From assembly GCF_027568395.1 (NCBI RefSeq), contig NZ_JANKZL010000004.1:124001-188000 (forward strand): a stretch of DNA of 64,000 bases, in the 5' to 3' direction. Below the pieces are notes generated by a model. It worked only from the letters and a program-made list of their open reading frames with translations. It was not told the DNA's origin and made no database searches. The number at the start of each line of letters is the position of its first letter. Within the stretch, counting starts at the first letter, position 1. This document shows positions 17,490 to 27,747 of this stretch, piece after piece. The translations under genes and the position numbers were made by a program. This DNA is from Aminobacter sp. HY435. Lineage in GTDB: Bacteria > Pseudomonadota > Alphaproteobacteria > Rhizobiales > Rhizobiaceae.

Positions 17490-18386
17490 ATGAGTGCACG
17501 CGATTGGGCCAGGCTGTTGCTTCTCGGCGCTATCTGGGGCGGCTCGTTCTTCTGTGTCCATATCGCGGTCGCCGAGATCGCGCCGCTCAAGCTCGTCATG
17601 TTCCGCGTCTTGATCGCGGGCGCAGCACTTCACCTGTTTCTGCTCGCGCGTGGACCATCGTTCCGCCTCGCATTGCCACACGCCGGCACATTGCTTGTGC
17701 TGGCCATCCTCAACAACGTCATTCCCTTCACGCTGATCTGCCTCGGCCAGACGGAGATCGGCGCCGGCCTCGCCTCGGTCCTGAACTCCACCACCCCGTT
17801 CTGGACGCTGATTGTCGCCAACTTCCTCACCAGCGACGAGAAGCTGAACTGGAACAAGCTCGCCGGCACGGCACTCGGCATCGCCGGCACGGCGATCATG
17901 GTCGGCCCCGGCATCGTCGCTGGGCTCGGAGGACCGGTCTGGGCCAAGTTCGCCCTTGTCGGCGCGTCGCTTTCCTATGCGCTCGCCCTGATGGTGGCGC
18001 GCCGGCTGAGGGGCGTGCCGCCGGCAATCATCGCAACCGGCCAGTTGACCGCATCCAGCATCATCATGGTTCCGCTTGTGCTGGCGCTCTATGGCACTTC
18101 GGGGCTGTTCACGGCCAGCCCCGGCGCCTGGCTTGCCACGCTGGCGCTGGCGCTGGTCGCCACAGCCTTCGCCTACATCCTGTTCTTCAAGCTCGTGGCC
18201 TCGGCCGGCGCCACCAACACCTCGCTGGTAACCCTGATCGTGCCGGCAAGCGCCATGCTCTTGTCGGTCAGCTTCCTTGGCGAGCGTCTCGAACTGTTCG
18301 AACTGGGCGGCATGGCGCTTATTGCGCTCGGCCTCGTCACCATCGACGGGCGCCTGTTCCGGCGCCGGCAAGCGGTGGGTGCATGA
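17490..18386 (+). CDS. EamA/DMT-family permease
   Basis: A 298-residue membrane protein with about ten hydrophobic helices in two EamA repeats. It opens with the typical LLLLGAIWGGSFFCVHIAVAE and repeats end with LTSDEKLNWNKLAGTALGIAG and LGERLELFELGGMALIALG. It is probably an exporter of amino acids or related compounds; the substrate is unknown. The frame is open far upstream to 16653, but that part is antisense to the decarboxylase gene. The ATG at 17490 is preceded by GAAGGAAG. Confidence 0.82.
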   Translation: MSARDWARLLLLGAIWGGSFFCVHIAVAEIAPLKLVMFRVLIAGAALHLFLLARGPSFRLALPHAGTLLVLAILNNVIPFTLICLGQTEIGAGLASVLNSTTPFWTLIVANFLTSDEKLNWNKLAGTALGIAGTAIMVGPGIVAGLGGPVWAKFALVGASLSYALALMVARRLRGVPPAIIATGQLTASSIIMVPLVLALYGTSGLFTASPGAWLATLALALVATAFAYILFFKLVASAGATNTSLVTLIVPASAMLLSVSFLGERLELFELGGMALIALGLVTIDGRLFRRRQAVGA

Positions 18387-18575
18387 GCCGGATCAGAATT
18401 TGCTGCAGCGCCACCCCGCGCCTTCGATCAGGCACGCCGGGCGGCCCGCGGCTAATCGATTAGCCACAATTTCTCCACAACCCTTTCCGGCGCGTTTACC
18501 AAGCAAATCCAACGGCTAAGCGCAAAAAACGTGTCGAACTTTTCACGTTTCTGTCGCAATGCAGCACATTTTTTT

Positions 18576-18604
18576 CTTGTGTGTGGCTGAAATGCCCCTA
18601 GATT
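18576..18604 (+). promoter_or_regulatory. Candidate promoter for the 28-residue gene
   Basis: CTTGTG (18576-18581), a 17-bp spacer and TAGATT (18599-18604) form a plausible sigma-70 promoter with the CTTG-type -35 box common in alphaproteobacteria. The predicted start of transcription is near 18611, about 26 nt before the ATG. Confidence 0.45.
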
Positions 18605-18636
18605 CCGGCCTGTGGCTTGCGCAGAGGAGGCTATGC

Positions 18637-18723
18637 ATGGGACTGACAAGGTCAATCAATGCACTCATGATTTGCGCCGCGTTTGCATTTATCGGCGCGC
18701 TCATTGTTGGAGTTCTTCCATAA
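18637..18723 (+). CDS. Very small single-pass membrane peptide (28 aa), unknown
   Basis: The frame from ATG 18637 to TAA 18723 encodes 28 residues: a short N-terminus containing Arg (MGLTRS), then a continuous hydrophobic segment rich in Ala, Ile, Leu and Phe ending in GVLP. This is the length and composition of one transmembrane helix. AGGAGG lies seven bases before the ATG (18625-18630), with a plausible promoter further upstream and a hairpin 50 bp downstream, so it looks like an independent transcription unit. It does not overlap any other gene. I do not recognise a family; coding status needs conservation or expression data. Confidence 0.55.
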   Translation: MGLTRSINALMICAAFAFIGALIVGVLP

Positions 18724-18774
18724 AAGGCCGCTCAGTCGGCGGAAGACGATAGCACCTCTAAGGTGGAAAGCTTT

Positions 18775-18806
18775 GAAGAGGCCGGGACGCAAGTTCCGGC
18801 CTCTTC
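18775..18806. terminator. Hairpin terminator between small ORF and metF
   Basis: GAAGAGGCCGG (18775-18785) pairs perfectly with CCGGCCTCTTC (18796-18806) around a 10-nt loop. It lies between the 28-residue gene on plus and metF on minus. Neither exit has a long T-run, so it may act as a stability or weak bidirectional terminator. Confidence 0.55.
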
Positions 18807-18843
18807 GGCGTCTGGAGGGCCGCCGCGGTGGGCGGGCTGCGCC

Positions 18844-19758
18844 TCAGGCCGCTGCCGAACCCGGCACCGCCACCTGCGGGCGGATGCCGATCATGTGGCA
18901 GACCGCGACCACCAGGTCGGCGCGGTTCATCGTGTAGAAGTGGAAATCGCCGACGCCGCGCTCGACCAGGTCGAGCACCTGCTCCACCGCAACCGCCGAG
19001 GCCACCAGCGCATGGGTCTGCGGGTCGTTTTCCAGCCCCTCGAACCGCTCGGCCAGCCAGCCCGGCACGTGGGCGCCGCAGCGCGAGGCGAAATTGGCCA
19101 CCTGGGTGAAGCTGTGGATCGGCAGGACCCCCGGCACGATCGGGATGTAGATGCCGGCCTTGCGGGCGCGCTCGACGTAACGCTCGTAGAGGTCGTTGTC
19201 GAAGAAGAACTGGGTAACCGCCCGCGTCGCGCCCTGGTCGACCTTGCGCTTCAGCATGTCGAAATCGGTCGCGAAATCCGGGCTCTCGGGGTGCTTTTCC
19301 GGGTAGGCCGACACCGAGATGTCGAATTCCCCCTGCGCCTTGAGCGCCCCCACTAGGTCCGCACCGTTGGCGTAGCCGCCGGGATGCGGCCGATAGGCGG
19401 CACCCACGCCCTCCTTCGGGTCGCCGCGCAGCGCAACGAAGCGCTTCACGCCCATGGCGGCAAACTCCGCGATCACCTGGTCGACCTCCTCGCGGGTCGC
19501 ATCGACGCAGGTCATGTGCGCCGCCGGCGTCAGCGTCGTCTCCTCAAGGATGCGCTTGACGGTGCGGGCGGTGCGCTCGCGCGTCGTCCCGCCGGCGCCA
19601 TAGGTCACCGACACGAACTGCGGCCGCAATGGCTCCAGCCGGGTCACTGTGCTCCACAGGCGTGCTTCCATGTCGTCGTTCTTGGGCGGGAAGAATTCGA
19701 ACGACACACGGATCTTGTTGCCGATGTCGGAACGCCTGGACAGCGGGTATTGGTTCAT
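18844..19758 (-). CDS. metF: MetF, 5,10-methylenetetrahydrofolate reductase
   Basis: The 304-residue FAD enzyme reduces 5,10-methylene-THF to 5-methyl-THF, the methyl donor for methionine synthesis. Typical blocks are VSFEFFPPKND at the N-terminus, VSVTYGAGGTTRERT, HMTCVDATREEV, RFVALRGDPKEG, FDISVSAYPEKHPES, and VTQFFFDND with the IPIVPGVLPI segment. Length matches bacterial MetF. Its ATG shares one base with the upstream regulator stop (TGATG), so the two are translationally coupled, which links methionine-cycle control directly to the reductase. Confidence 0.95.
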   Translation of the reverse strand: MNQYPLSRRSDIGNKIRVSFEFFPPKNDDMEARLWSTVTRLEPLRPQFVSVTYGAGGTTRERTARTVKRILEETTLTPAAHMTCVDATREEVDQVIAEFAAMGVKRFVALRGDPKEGVGAAYRPHPGGYANGADLVGALKAQGEFDISVSAYPEKHPESPDFATDFDMLKRKVDQGATRAVTQFFFDNDLYERYVERARKAGIYIPIVPGVLPIHSFTQVANFASRCGAHVPGWLAERFEGLENDPQTHALVASAVAVEQVLDLVERGVGDFHFYTMNRADLVVAVCHMIGIRPQVAVPGSAAA

Positions 19759-20765
19759 CAGGCGGTTTCCCTTGCAGTTTGTATGTCAGGACTTGGATCG
19801 GCAATCAGCAGACGGCAATCGCGCGCCATCCACAGCTTGACCGTGAGGCTTGCCTTCGATGAGCCGCGCGGTTCGAACTCCTGCGTCTCCTCGAGCTCCA
19901 GGCCGGCCTCGCCCAGCCATTCGGCGATCTGGCGGTCGGAAAAGCCGAGCCGCGCATGCGCATGTTCGGAGCGCAGGAAGTCGAGCCCGTGCGGGGCGAA
20001 GTCGACGATCACCAGCCGGCCGGATGGCCGCAGCAGCCGCGCCGCCTCCTGGATGGCACGCGCCGGATCGTCGAGGAAATGCAGCACCTGGTGGATGGTG
20101 ACGAGATCGAAGGCGTCGCGCTCGACCGGCGGCGAGAAGATGTCGCCCTGCCGGACCTGGGCGTTGGAAACGCCGGCCTTGTCGAGATTGGCCCGCGCCA
20201 CCGCAAGCATTTCGCGCGACATGTCGATGCCGATGCCGCGACGATAGAGCGGCGCGAAGATTTCGAGCAGGCGCCCGGTGCCGGTGCCGAGGTCAAGCAT
20301 CGACTGGAACGGCCGCCTGCCGACCAGCTTCAGCAAGGCGGTCTCGACCGCGCGGTCGGGGATATGCAGCGAACGGATTTCGTCCCAGCTTGCGGCATTG
20401 GCGCTGAAATACTGCGCCGCCCTGTCTTGCCGCCTGCGCTTGACGTCGTCGAGCCGTTCCAGGTCGCGCGTCACCTGGCCATCGGTTTCGTCGATGCCCG
20501 AAACCAGCCCCTGCACGAAGCCGCGCGCCTGGTCGGCGTCGGCAAGGCGAAAGAAGGCCCATGAGCCCTCCTGGTAGCGGTCGATCAGGCCGGCTTCGAG
20601 CAACAGCTTGAGGTGCCGCGAAACGCGCGGCTGCGACTGGCCGAGGATCTCGGTCAGGTCCGAAACGGTCAGGTCGCCGCGCGAAAGCAGCGTCAGGATG
20701 CGAAGGCGGCTGGATTCGGCTGCCGCCTTCAATGTATCTACCATGGTGTCGAGCGTCACATGCAT
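19758..20765 (-). CDS. sahR: ArsR-type HTH plus SAM-methyltransferase-like domain, SahR-like
   Basis: 335 residues. The N-terminal winged helix of the ArsR family (about 8-90; SRLRILTLLSRGDLTVSDL and QPRVSRHLKLLLEAGLI) is followed by a class I methyltransferase fold (about 150-310; MLDLGTGTGRLLEIF, GIGIDMSREML, FDLVTIHQVLHFL). This architecture is that of SahR, a proteobacterial regulator that senses S-adenosylhomocysteine and controls methionine-cycle genes. It is coupled to metF and has an 18-of-20 palindrome 22 bp upstream of its start. The symbol is an inference from architecture and context. Confidence 0.8.
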   Translation of the reverse strand: MHVTLDTMVDTLKAAAESSRLRILTLLSRGDLTVSDLTEILGQSQPRVSRHLKLLLEAGLIDRYQEGSWAFFRLADADQARGFVQGLVSGIDETDGQVTRDLERLDDVKRRRQDRAAQYFSANAASWDEIRSLHIPDRAVETALLKLVGRRPFQSMLDLGTGTGRLLEIFAPLYRRGIGIDMSREMLAVARANLDKAGVSNAQVRQGDIFSPPVERDAFDLVTIHQVLHFLDDPARAIQEAARLLRPSGRLVIVDFAPHGLDFLRSEHAHARLGFSDRQIAEWLGEAGLELEETQEFEPRGSSKASLTVKLWMARDCRLLIADPSPDIQTARETA

Positions 20766-20787
20766 CGGCTTCGGTTCTCGCCAAAAG

Positions 20788-20807
20788 ACATAAACATATC
20801 TTTATGT
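20788..20807. promoter_or_regulatory. Palindromic operator candidate for the SahR-like regulator
   Basis: ACATAAA (20788-20794) and TTTATGT (20801-20807) form perfect inverted arms around CATATC, with ATAT in the centre. The site lies between the regulator and the divergent trmO gene. ArsR-family dimers bind such AT-rich palindromes, so autoregulation of sahR-metF is likely. Confidence 0.6.
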
Positions 20808-20878
20808 GATGAAGCGAGTGATTGCAACGCCCAATGTCGCATGCGGGCAACAAAATGGCGCGGCCATGGGAGGATGCC

Positions 20879-21388
20879 ATGCAGATGTTCGAGCAGCGCA
20901 AGGATGAAATCGGGCTTGCAGGCGACCCTGCGGCGAATGCCGACGACGCCCGCCTCGCCTATATCGGCCGGATCGGCTCACCCTGGAAGCTGCGCGAGGA
21001 CTGCCCCAAGAACATGAATGCCGCGCGAGAACGGGGCGGCGGCGCGACAGTTGCGATAGACGCACCCTACCGGCCCGGGCTCGCCGGACTTGCCGGCTTC
21101 AGCCATGTCGTCGTGCTCAGCTGGTTCGAACAGGCGCCGCGGAATCTGATTGTCCAGAAACCGCGACATGCCACTGACACGAAAGGCGTTTTCGCCCTGC
21201 GCTCACCGGCGAGACCCAACCCGGTAGGGCTGCATGTCGCCCGTATCGTCTCGCTCGACATCGACGCAGGCGTCATCGAGCTCGACGCCATCGACGCGCT
21301 CGACGGCACGCCTGTCATTGACCTGAAGCCCTATTTCGCCTCGGTCGACGCCATCCCCGACGCCACGCGACCGGGCAAGGACGCCTGA
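20879..21388 (+). CDS. trmO: TrmO (TsaA), tRNA t6A37 N6-methyltransferase
   Basis: A 169-residue protein of the TrmO/VirR family, which uses SAM to methylate N6 of t6A37 in threonine tRNAs. It shows the beta-barrel start LAYIGRIGSPWK, GLAGLAGFSHVVVLSWFEQ, the family signature FALRSPARPNPVGLHVARI and the late YFASVDAIPDA. Upstream in-frame ATGs exist at 20834 and 20855, but GGGAGG five bases before 20879 makes this start the best. DUF2293 gene follows 2 bp after the stop. A role as a divergent partner of the SahR-like gene is possible through the shared promoter region. Confidence 0.88.
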   Translation: MQMFEQRKDEIGLAGDPAANADDARLAYIGRIGSPWKLREDCPKNMNAARERGGGATVAIDAPYRPGLAGLAGFSHVVVLSWFEQAPRNLIVQKPRHATDTKGVFALRSPARPNPVGLHVARIVSLDIDAGVIELDAIDALDGTPVIDLKPYFASVDAIPDATRPGKDA

Positions 21389-21390
21389 GC

Positions 21391-21705
21391 ATGGCCGCCT
21401 CCACCGGCCGCCAGCGCGCCGTGGCCAAGGCGCTGACCGCGCTCCTGCCGATCGCGCCCTACTCCGACACGGAAGTGATCCGCGCCGACGCACTCGCCGT
21501 GCACATGAAGACGCTGCCGCCGTCGATTGCCGTCTGGCTGGCCACCGTCGCCCATGTCCGCCACGTCCACACCGACTACGAGAAGCTTCTGTCTGACGGC
21601 TACGACCGCGATTCGGCGCGTTTCTTCGTCATCGACCAGGTCAACGCCACCCTCACCCGCTGGCGCGCCACCCGCCTGCTCGATCCCGACGACGAGGACG
21701 TCTAG
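21391..21705 (+). CDS. DUF2293 domain protein
   Basis: A 104-residue basic protein. The central part WLATVAHVRHVHTDYEKLLSDGYDRDSARFFV matches the DUF2293 family as I know it, in which the H-x-x-H-x-x-T-x-Y and D-R-x-x-A-R pattern is conserved; no biochemical function is established. There is no signal peptide or membrane helix. It starts 2 bp after trmO and is probably in the same operon. The family is common in Rhizobiales. Confidence 0.72.
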   Translation: MAASTGRQRAVAKALTALLPIAPYSDTEVIRADALAVHMKTLPPSIAVWLATVAHVRHVHTDYEKLLSDGYDRDSARFFVIDQVNATLTRWRATRLLDPDDEDV

Positions 21706-21708
21706 CGT

Positions 21709-22326
21709 CTAGGCCCTGTAGATCCACTGCTCCGGAACCCGCACCGAGACCTCCTCGCCGGCTGATATCACGCCGGGCTTTTCCACCCAGCCAACCAGCC
21801 CGCGCAGGCGCTTGGCAACTTTGGGAAACAGCAGCGAACCGGCTTCGTGGTCGGCCATGCCGGCATGCTCGGCAATCGAGCGCCCGGCAATGCGGCACGG
21901 CGCGTTCTGGCCGTCGATCTTGATGGTCACGCCGCCCTTGAAAAACAGCATCGTGCCGGCCGGCAGCATCGACAGCATCGGCACGCCGTCGAGCAGAAGG
22001 TTTGCGCCGATCCACTCCGGCTTGATCTCGGCAAGGCCCATGCGCTCGGCGACGATCGCCAGCTCATCGGGCGCGACAATGGAAAGCTGGCGTTCGTTGC
22101 GCATTTCCGTGCCGCGCGGATACCAAGGTTCCCTGCCGCCCGAGCGCCTGGTGTGGCCGGCGTGGAAATCGCCGTCGATCCCCTCGAAGGTCAGCGGCAA
22201 CGCATCCGCGGCGCGCGTGACAAAATGGTCGAACGGCGCACCAAAGATGCCGGCGACGCGCGCCACGAGCTTCCTGCCCGCAATGATTTCAGGTTGGTCC
22301 TCACGGTGCGCCGTGGCGTCGAGCAT
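21709..22326 (-). CDS. MOSC domain-containing protein
   Basis: A 205-residue protein of the MOSC (Mo cofactor sulfurase C-terminal) superfamily, to which YiiM and mARC-type proteins belong. The MOSC fold is suggested by FEGIDGDFHAGHTRRSGGREPWYPRGTEMRNERQLSIV and IGANLLLDGVPMLSMLPAG, then NAPCRIAGRSI with the conserved Cys that binds the Mo cofactor or transferred sulfur. The substrate is unknown. It converges on the DUF2293 gene with a 3-bp gap and stands alone. Confidence 0.8.
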   Translation of the reverse strand: MLDATAHREDQPEIIAGRKLVARVAGIFGAPFDHFVTRAADALPLTFEGIDGDFHAGHTRRSGGREPWYPRGTEMRNERQLSIVAPDELAIVAERMGLAEIKPEWIGANLLLDGVPMLSMLPAGTMLFFKGGVTIKIDGQNAPCRIAGRSIAEHAGMADHEAGSLLFPKVAKRLRGLVGWVEKPGVISAGEEVSVRVPEQWIYRA

Positions 22327-22448
22327 ATGGCTGTCTCCAGATTGGAGGCGGCACCATGCCGATCAGGCGTCCCGAAATCCAGACAAAAAGCCTGATCTCA
22401 AGATCACCATTCGTGATGCGGCGCGACGCCCCGGCGCATCGCGCAAGA

Positions 22449-23570
22449 TCACATCATCCGCACCAGCGCGCCGCCGATCGAATAACCGGCGCCGAAGGCG
22501 CAGATCAGCCCATGGTCGCCCGGCTTCATGTCCTCGTGGTTCTCCTGGAGCGCGATGATCGCGCCGGCGGCGGCCGTATTGCCCAGTCGCTCCAGCACCA
22601 TCGGCGCGGTGTCCTGGTCAGCCTCGTGGCCCAGCGCCAGCTTCAGGATCATCGCGTTCATCCGCGCATTGGCCTGGTGCAGCCAGTAGCGCCTGATGTC
22701 GGACGGCGTCATGCCATGGTCGGCGAGGAAAGCGGTGATGAAGCGGTGCGCGGCGTGCGTCACCTCCTTGAACACCTTGTTGCCCACCTGCTTGATCATG
22801 TTGCCCTCCATCTCGACGACGGAGGGGTTTTCCTGCCCGGCGCGCAGCAGGAAGCCGAAATTGGTGCGGATATTGTTGGAAAACTGCGTCCAGTTGCGCG
22901 TATCGAGTATCTCGAAGCGGCCCGGACGCGTCTCTTTCGGACCAAGCGCCTCGACGACCAGCGCCACCGACGCATCGCCGAAGATGAAATGCGTCTGCCG
23001 GTCACGGAAATTGAGGTGGCCGGTGATGATCTCGGGCGTGACGATCAGCACGCGCTTCTGCCCGCCGGAGCGCACCAGATTGTAGGCCACATGCAATGCC
23101 GCCGCCGCCGAGGAACAGCCGAGGCTCATGTCGAAGGCAGCACCCTCGATGCCGAGTTCCTTCTGGATCTCGATGGCGATTGCCGGATAGGGCCGCTGCT
23201 GGTGCGAGGCCGCGCAGATCACCATGTCGATGTCGGCGCCGGTCAGCCCGGCATGCTCCAACGCGCGCTTCGCCGAAACAACGCCGAATTCGGCCTCCAC
23301 CGACAGCGCATCGTCGGCGCGGGCCGGAATGCGCGGGGTCATGCGCCTGGGGTCGAGGATCCCGTCCAGCGTATGCACATGGCGCTGCTTGACGCCTGAG
23401 GCATAGACGATGAACTCGCTGTCCGATTTCTTGATCGGCTCTTCGCCGGCTGCCTCGCGCCTGGCGTTTTCGATGTCGGCCCACGCATTGAAGCTCTCGA
23501 CCAACTCATCGTTGCTGATCGACGCTTGAGGAATTTCAACGCCAATACCGCTGATGACCACGCGATGCAT
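22449..23570 (-). CDS. FabH-like beta-ketoacyl-ACP synthase III
   Basis: A 373-residue thiolase-fold condensing enzyme. The catalytic triad is visible: Cys in DMSLGCSSAAAAL, His in YWLHQANARMN and Asn in LERLGNTAAAG; the end is GAGYSIGGALVR. It is about 50 residues longer than housekeeping FabH and resembles the group of Pseudomonas PA3286, which primes fatty acid synthesis with medium-chain acyl-CoA. That function is an inference. No acyl carrier protein or other fab gene is adjacent. The frame is open upstream to 24641 through tam; the ATG at 23570 starts the typical MHRVVISGIGVEIP. Confidence 0.86.
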   Translation of the reverse strand: MHRVVISGIGVEIPQASISNDELVESFNAWADIENARREAAGEEPIKKSDSEFIVYASGVKQRHVHTLDGILDPRRMTPRIPARADDALSVEAEFGVVSAKRALEHAGLTGADIDMVICAASHQQRPYPAIAIEIQKELGIEGAAFDMSLGCSSAAAALHVAYNLVRSGGQKRVLIVTPEIITGHLNFRDRQTHFIFGDASVALVVEALGPKETRPGRFEILDTRNWTQFSNNIRTNFGFLLRAGQENPSVVEMEGNMIKQVGNKVFKEVTHAAHRFITAFLADHGMTPSDIRRYWLHQANARMNAMILKLALGHEADQDTAPMVLERLGNTAAAGAIIALQENHEDMKPGDHGLICAFGAGYSIGGALVRMM

Positions 23571-23692
23571 AAAACCGTCCAATGCCTGTATTGCTCGCCA
23601 ACCTTGCCTGTGAAGGCCCCCCAGATTCGCTGCGCAGCACTCTACGCCACGTTGAGCCATTCGAATACGGGGCCGACTGCGCGGCCTGGGGC

Positions 23693-24466
23693 TTAGGGCA
23701 ACTTTCTCTGCGCGACCATGAACAGCCGGGGGAAGCGCAGCAGCACCTTGCCATTCGCCATTGGCGGATAGGCGGCGGCGATCCGCGCGGTGTAGGCGTC
23801 GAGATAGGCCTTGCGCTCGTCGGCATCGAGTGGATCGATGAACGGCTTGAGCCCCGTCCCCTTGACCCACTCGACGATCGCAGCGGCGTCGGCCAGCGGA
23901 TGGTTGTAGTTGGTGTGCCATATGTCGACCCTGGCCGACAGCGGCTCGAGCAAGTCGTAGTAGGATCTGACCGGCGGCAGCGGCGCGCGCGCGACATCCG
24001 CGATCTTCGCCGCGAACGGCATCGCGGCAGCCGTTTCGCGCATCGCCACATGCGACGGCTCGCCGATATTGTCCGGCATCTGCACGGCCAGGAACCCGCC
24101 GGGCGCAAGCAGCCCCATCAGACGCTTGAGCACCTGTTGGTGGTTGGGCAGCCACTGGAAGACGGCATTGGCAAAGATCACGTCGACCGGCTCGTCCGGT
24201 GTCCAGCTCTCGGCGTCGGCGAGGTCGAACGCGATCGACGGCAGGCGCTGGCGCGCTTCGGCGATCATTGCCGGCGACGAGTCGAAGCCCGACACTTTCG
24301 CCTCCCGCCAGCGCTCGACAAGCAACTCCGTCGAATTGCCCGGGCCGCAGCCGATGTCGACCACCGAGCTTGGCCGCTCCAGCGCCACCTGCGCGAGAAG
24401 ATCCCGCGCCGGCCGCGTCCGCTCGTCCTCGAACTTCAAATACTGCGCGGCGGACCAGTCCTTCAT
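23693..24466 (-). CDS. tam: Trans-aconitate 2-methyltransferase
   Basis: A 257-residue class I SAM methyltransferase. It begins [24 protein letters not shown], nearly diagnostic for Tam, followed by motif [25 protein letters not shown], and [12 protein letters not shown]. Tam esterifies trans-aconitate, a by-product that inhibits the TCA cycle. The frame extends to 24499, but the ATG at 24466 has GGAG about ten bases upstream. The gene lies downstream of the ettA terminator and probably has its own promoter. Confidence 0.93.
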   Translation of the reverse strand: MKDWSAAQYLKFEDERTRPARDLLAQVALERPSSVVDIGCGPGNSTELLVERWREAKVSGFDSSPAMIAEARQRLPSIAFDLADAESWTPDEPVDVIFANAVFQWLPNHQQVLKRLMGLLAPGGFLAVQMPDNIGEPSHVAMRETAAAMPFAAKIADVARAPLPPVRSYYDLLEPLSARVDIWHTNYNHPLADAAAIVEWVKGTGLKPFIDPLDADERKAYLDAYTARIAAAYPPMANGKVLLRFPRLFMVAQRKLP

Positions 24467-24495
24467 GGCAAAAACTCCGGGAGGCAGGCATGAAA

Positions 24496-24524
24496 ACAAA
24501 ACGCCCCGCTTTGGGCGGGGCGTT
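24496..24524 (-). terminator. Intrinsic terminator of ettA
   Basis: AACGCCCCGC (24500-24509) pairs perfectly with GCGGGGCGTT (24515-24524) around a 5-nt loop. On the minus strand the stem runs into TTTTGTTTTC, giving a strong terminator 12 bp after the ettA stop. Confidence 0.85.
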
Positions 24525-24535
24525 CATGAAGCCTC

Positions 24536-26185
<1,650 letters not shown>

Positions 26186-26480
26186 GCGCGCGTATCCTGC
26201 TTCTCAAGTGATAGGAGTTGGGCGCTATGTAGGCGATCCTACCCCAAACGGCAAATGCTTTTGGGGCGGACCGACAAACCGCATTCTCCGGTACGCGGCA
26301 GTCCGAACTTCCTGTCGACGCGGAAAGTGTCGCGCCCCACGCTTCGGCGCAAAGCAAAAATTAACCACATTTGTCCATCCTTTCTCCATCGTTCTGTCGA
26401 GTTGGGGACATTCCGGAAATCACGCACAGCGGCCGTTCGCCGGCCGAAAGTCGTTGCGGGACAACTGGTTTGCTACGCGT

Positions 26481-27719
26481 TTGAGTCACATCGTTCGTTC
26501 ACAGTCCTTGCGCCGCCTGTTGCGCCCCCTGCTGATCGCCGGCTTCGGCACGGCCCTTGCTGGCATGGCCGCCTGGTCGATGGCCGGGGTCGTCGCGATG
26601 GGCAAATCCCACGCTGTCGGCGCCAACTCGCTGATGCCCGCGCCGCATGTCGATCGGACCAGCAGGCTCAAGGCGCATGGCCCGGTCGCCTATGTCAGCA
26701 CCGACAAATTCGCGCGCCCGACAGCTCCCAAGAAGCCTGTGATTGTCGCCAGGCTCGACGCCAACCTCGGCACGTCCGCGCGCCATGCCGGGGCCACGGT
26801 CGTCGCCGCCAGCGCCAATGCCGCGCGTTTCGATGCCGTGGCGCGCAAGGCGGCCGTCTCCTCGGCCATGCTCGCCAGCCTGTTCGGCCCCTCGACCGAC
26901 GCGCAGCTTGCGCAAACCACGGTCGCCGCCCCTGCCCAACCTGCCAATACCGGCACGGCTGCGCCGACGGTCCTCGCCTATGCCGCCCCGTCTCCCGGTG
27001 CCACGGCCGACGCTGCCTTGTCGGCGTTGCTGACCGCGCCCACGGACGACGAGCGCGCCGCGGCGCGCGACGAAGACATCGCCTCCCTGCCCGTTTTCGA
27101 AGACACTCCTTCGGTTGCTCCCGTGCCGCAGCTTCGCCCACAAGAGGAACAACCTGCCGCAAAGCTTGAAACGCCAGCCGCGCCGAAGGCCGAAGAACAA
27201 TCCACGAAGCCGAAGACGCTGGCCTATGCCCGGCCCGACGCCCCGGCAGAAAAGAAGCCCAAAAGCCGCTCGCTTCTGGGCGACCTGTTCGGCGGCAAGA
27301 CCAGGGCCGGCAAGGGCGTCGCCGTCTACGACATTTCCGCCGCCAAGGTCTACATGCCCGACGGCAGCGTGCTCGAAGCCCATTCCGGCATCGGCAAGAT
27401 GGCCGACAACCCACGCTACGCTCATGTCAAGATGAACGGACCGACCCCGCCGCACACCTACAATCTCAGGATGCGCGAAAGCCGCTTCCACGGCGTCGAG
27501 GCGATCCGCATGCTGCCGGTCGACGGCAAGAACAAGTTCGGCCGCGATGGATTTTTGACCCACAGCTACCTGCTGCGCGGCGGCCGCGAGGAGTCGCACG
27601 GCTGCGTCGCCTTCGAGGACTACAACCGCTTCCTCAACGCCTTCAAGCAGGGCAAGGTCAAGCAGCTGATCGTTGTTCCGAGCGGCGGGCGCGAAAGCTT
27701 CCGCCTGGCCTCCAGCTAG
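26481..27719 (+). CDS. Tlde1-like (DUF2778) protein with N-terminal membrane segment
   Basis: About 412 residues. An N-terminal hydrophobic segment (LLIAGFGTALAGMAAWSMAG) is followed by a long Ala/Pro/Lys-rich region (about 40-260) and a C-terminal DUF2778 domain (about 275-405) with HVKMNGPTPPHTYNLRMR, FLTHSYLLRGG and ESHGCVAFEDYNRFLNAF. The S-H-G-C motif resembles the L,D-transpeptidase active site, and related Tlde1 proteins act on peptidoglycan stems. No secretion system is adjacent, so a housekeeping wall role is as likely as an effector role. The start is uncertain: the TTG at 26481 precedes the membrane helix and no good ATG is closer. Confidence 0.7.
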   Translation: MSHIVRSQSLRRLLRPLLIAGFGTALAGMAAWSMAGVVAMGKSHAVGANSLMPAPHVDRTSRLKAHGPVAYVSTDKFARPTAPKKPVIVARLDANLGTSARHAGATVVAASANAARFDAVARKAAVSSAMLASLFGPSTDAQLAQTTVAAPAQPANTGTAAPTVLAYAAPSPGATADAALSALLTAPTDDERAAARDEDIASLPVFEDTPSVAPVPQLRPQEEQPAAKLETPAAPKAEEQSTKPKTLAYARPDAPAEKKPKSRSLLGDLFGGKTRAGKGVAVYDISAAKVYMPDGSVLEAHSGIGKMADNPRYAHVKMNGPTPPHTYNLRMRESRFHGVEAIRMLPVDGKNKFGRDGFLTHSYLLRGGREESHGCVAFEDYNRFLNAFKQGKVKQLIVVPSGGRESFRLASS

Positions 27720-27747
27720 GACAGTGCAGCCGCCGGCTGGAACTCGC

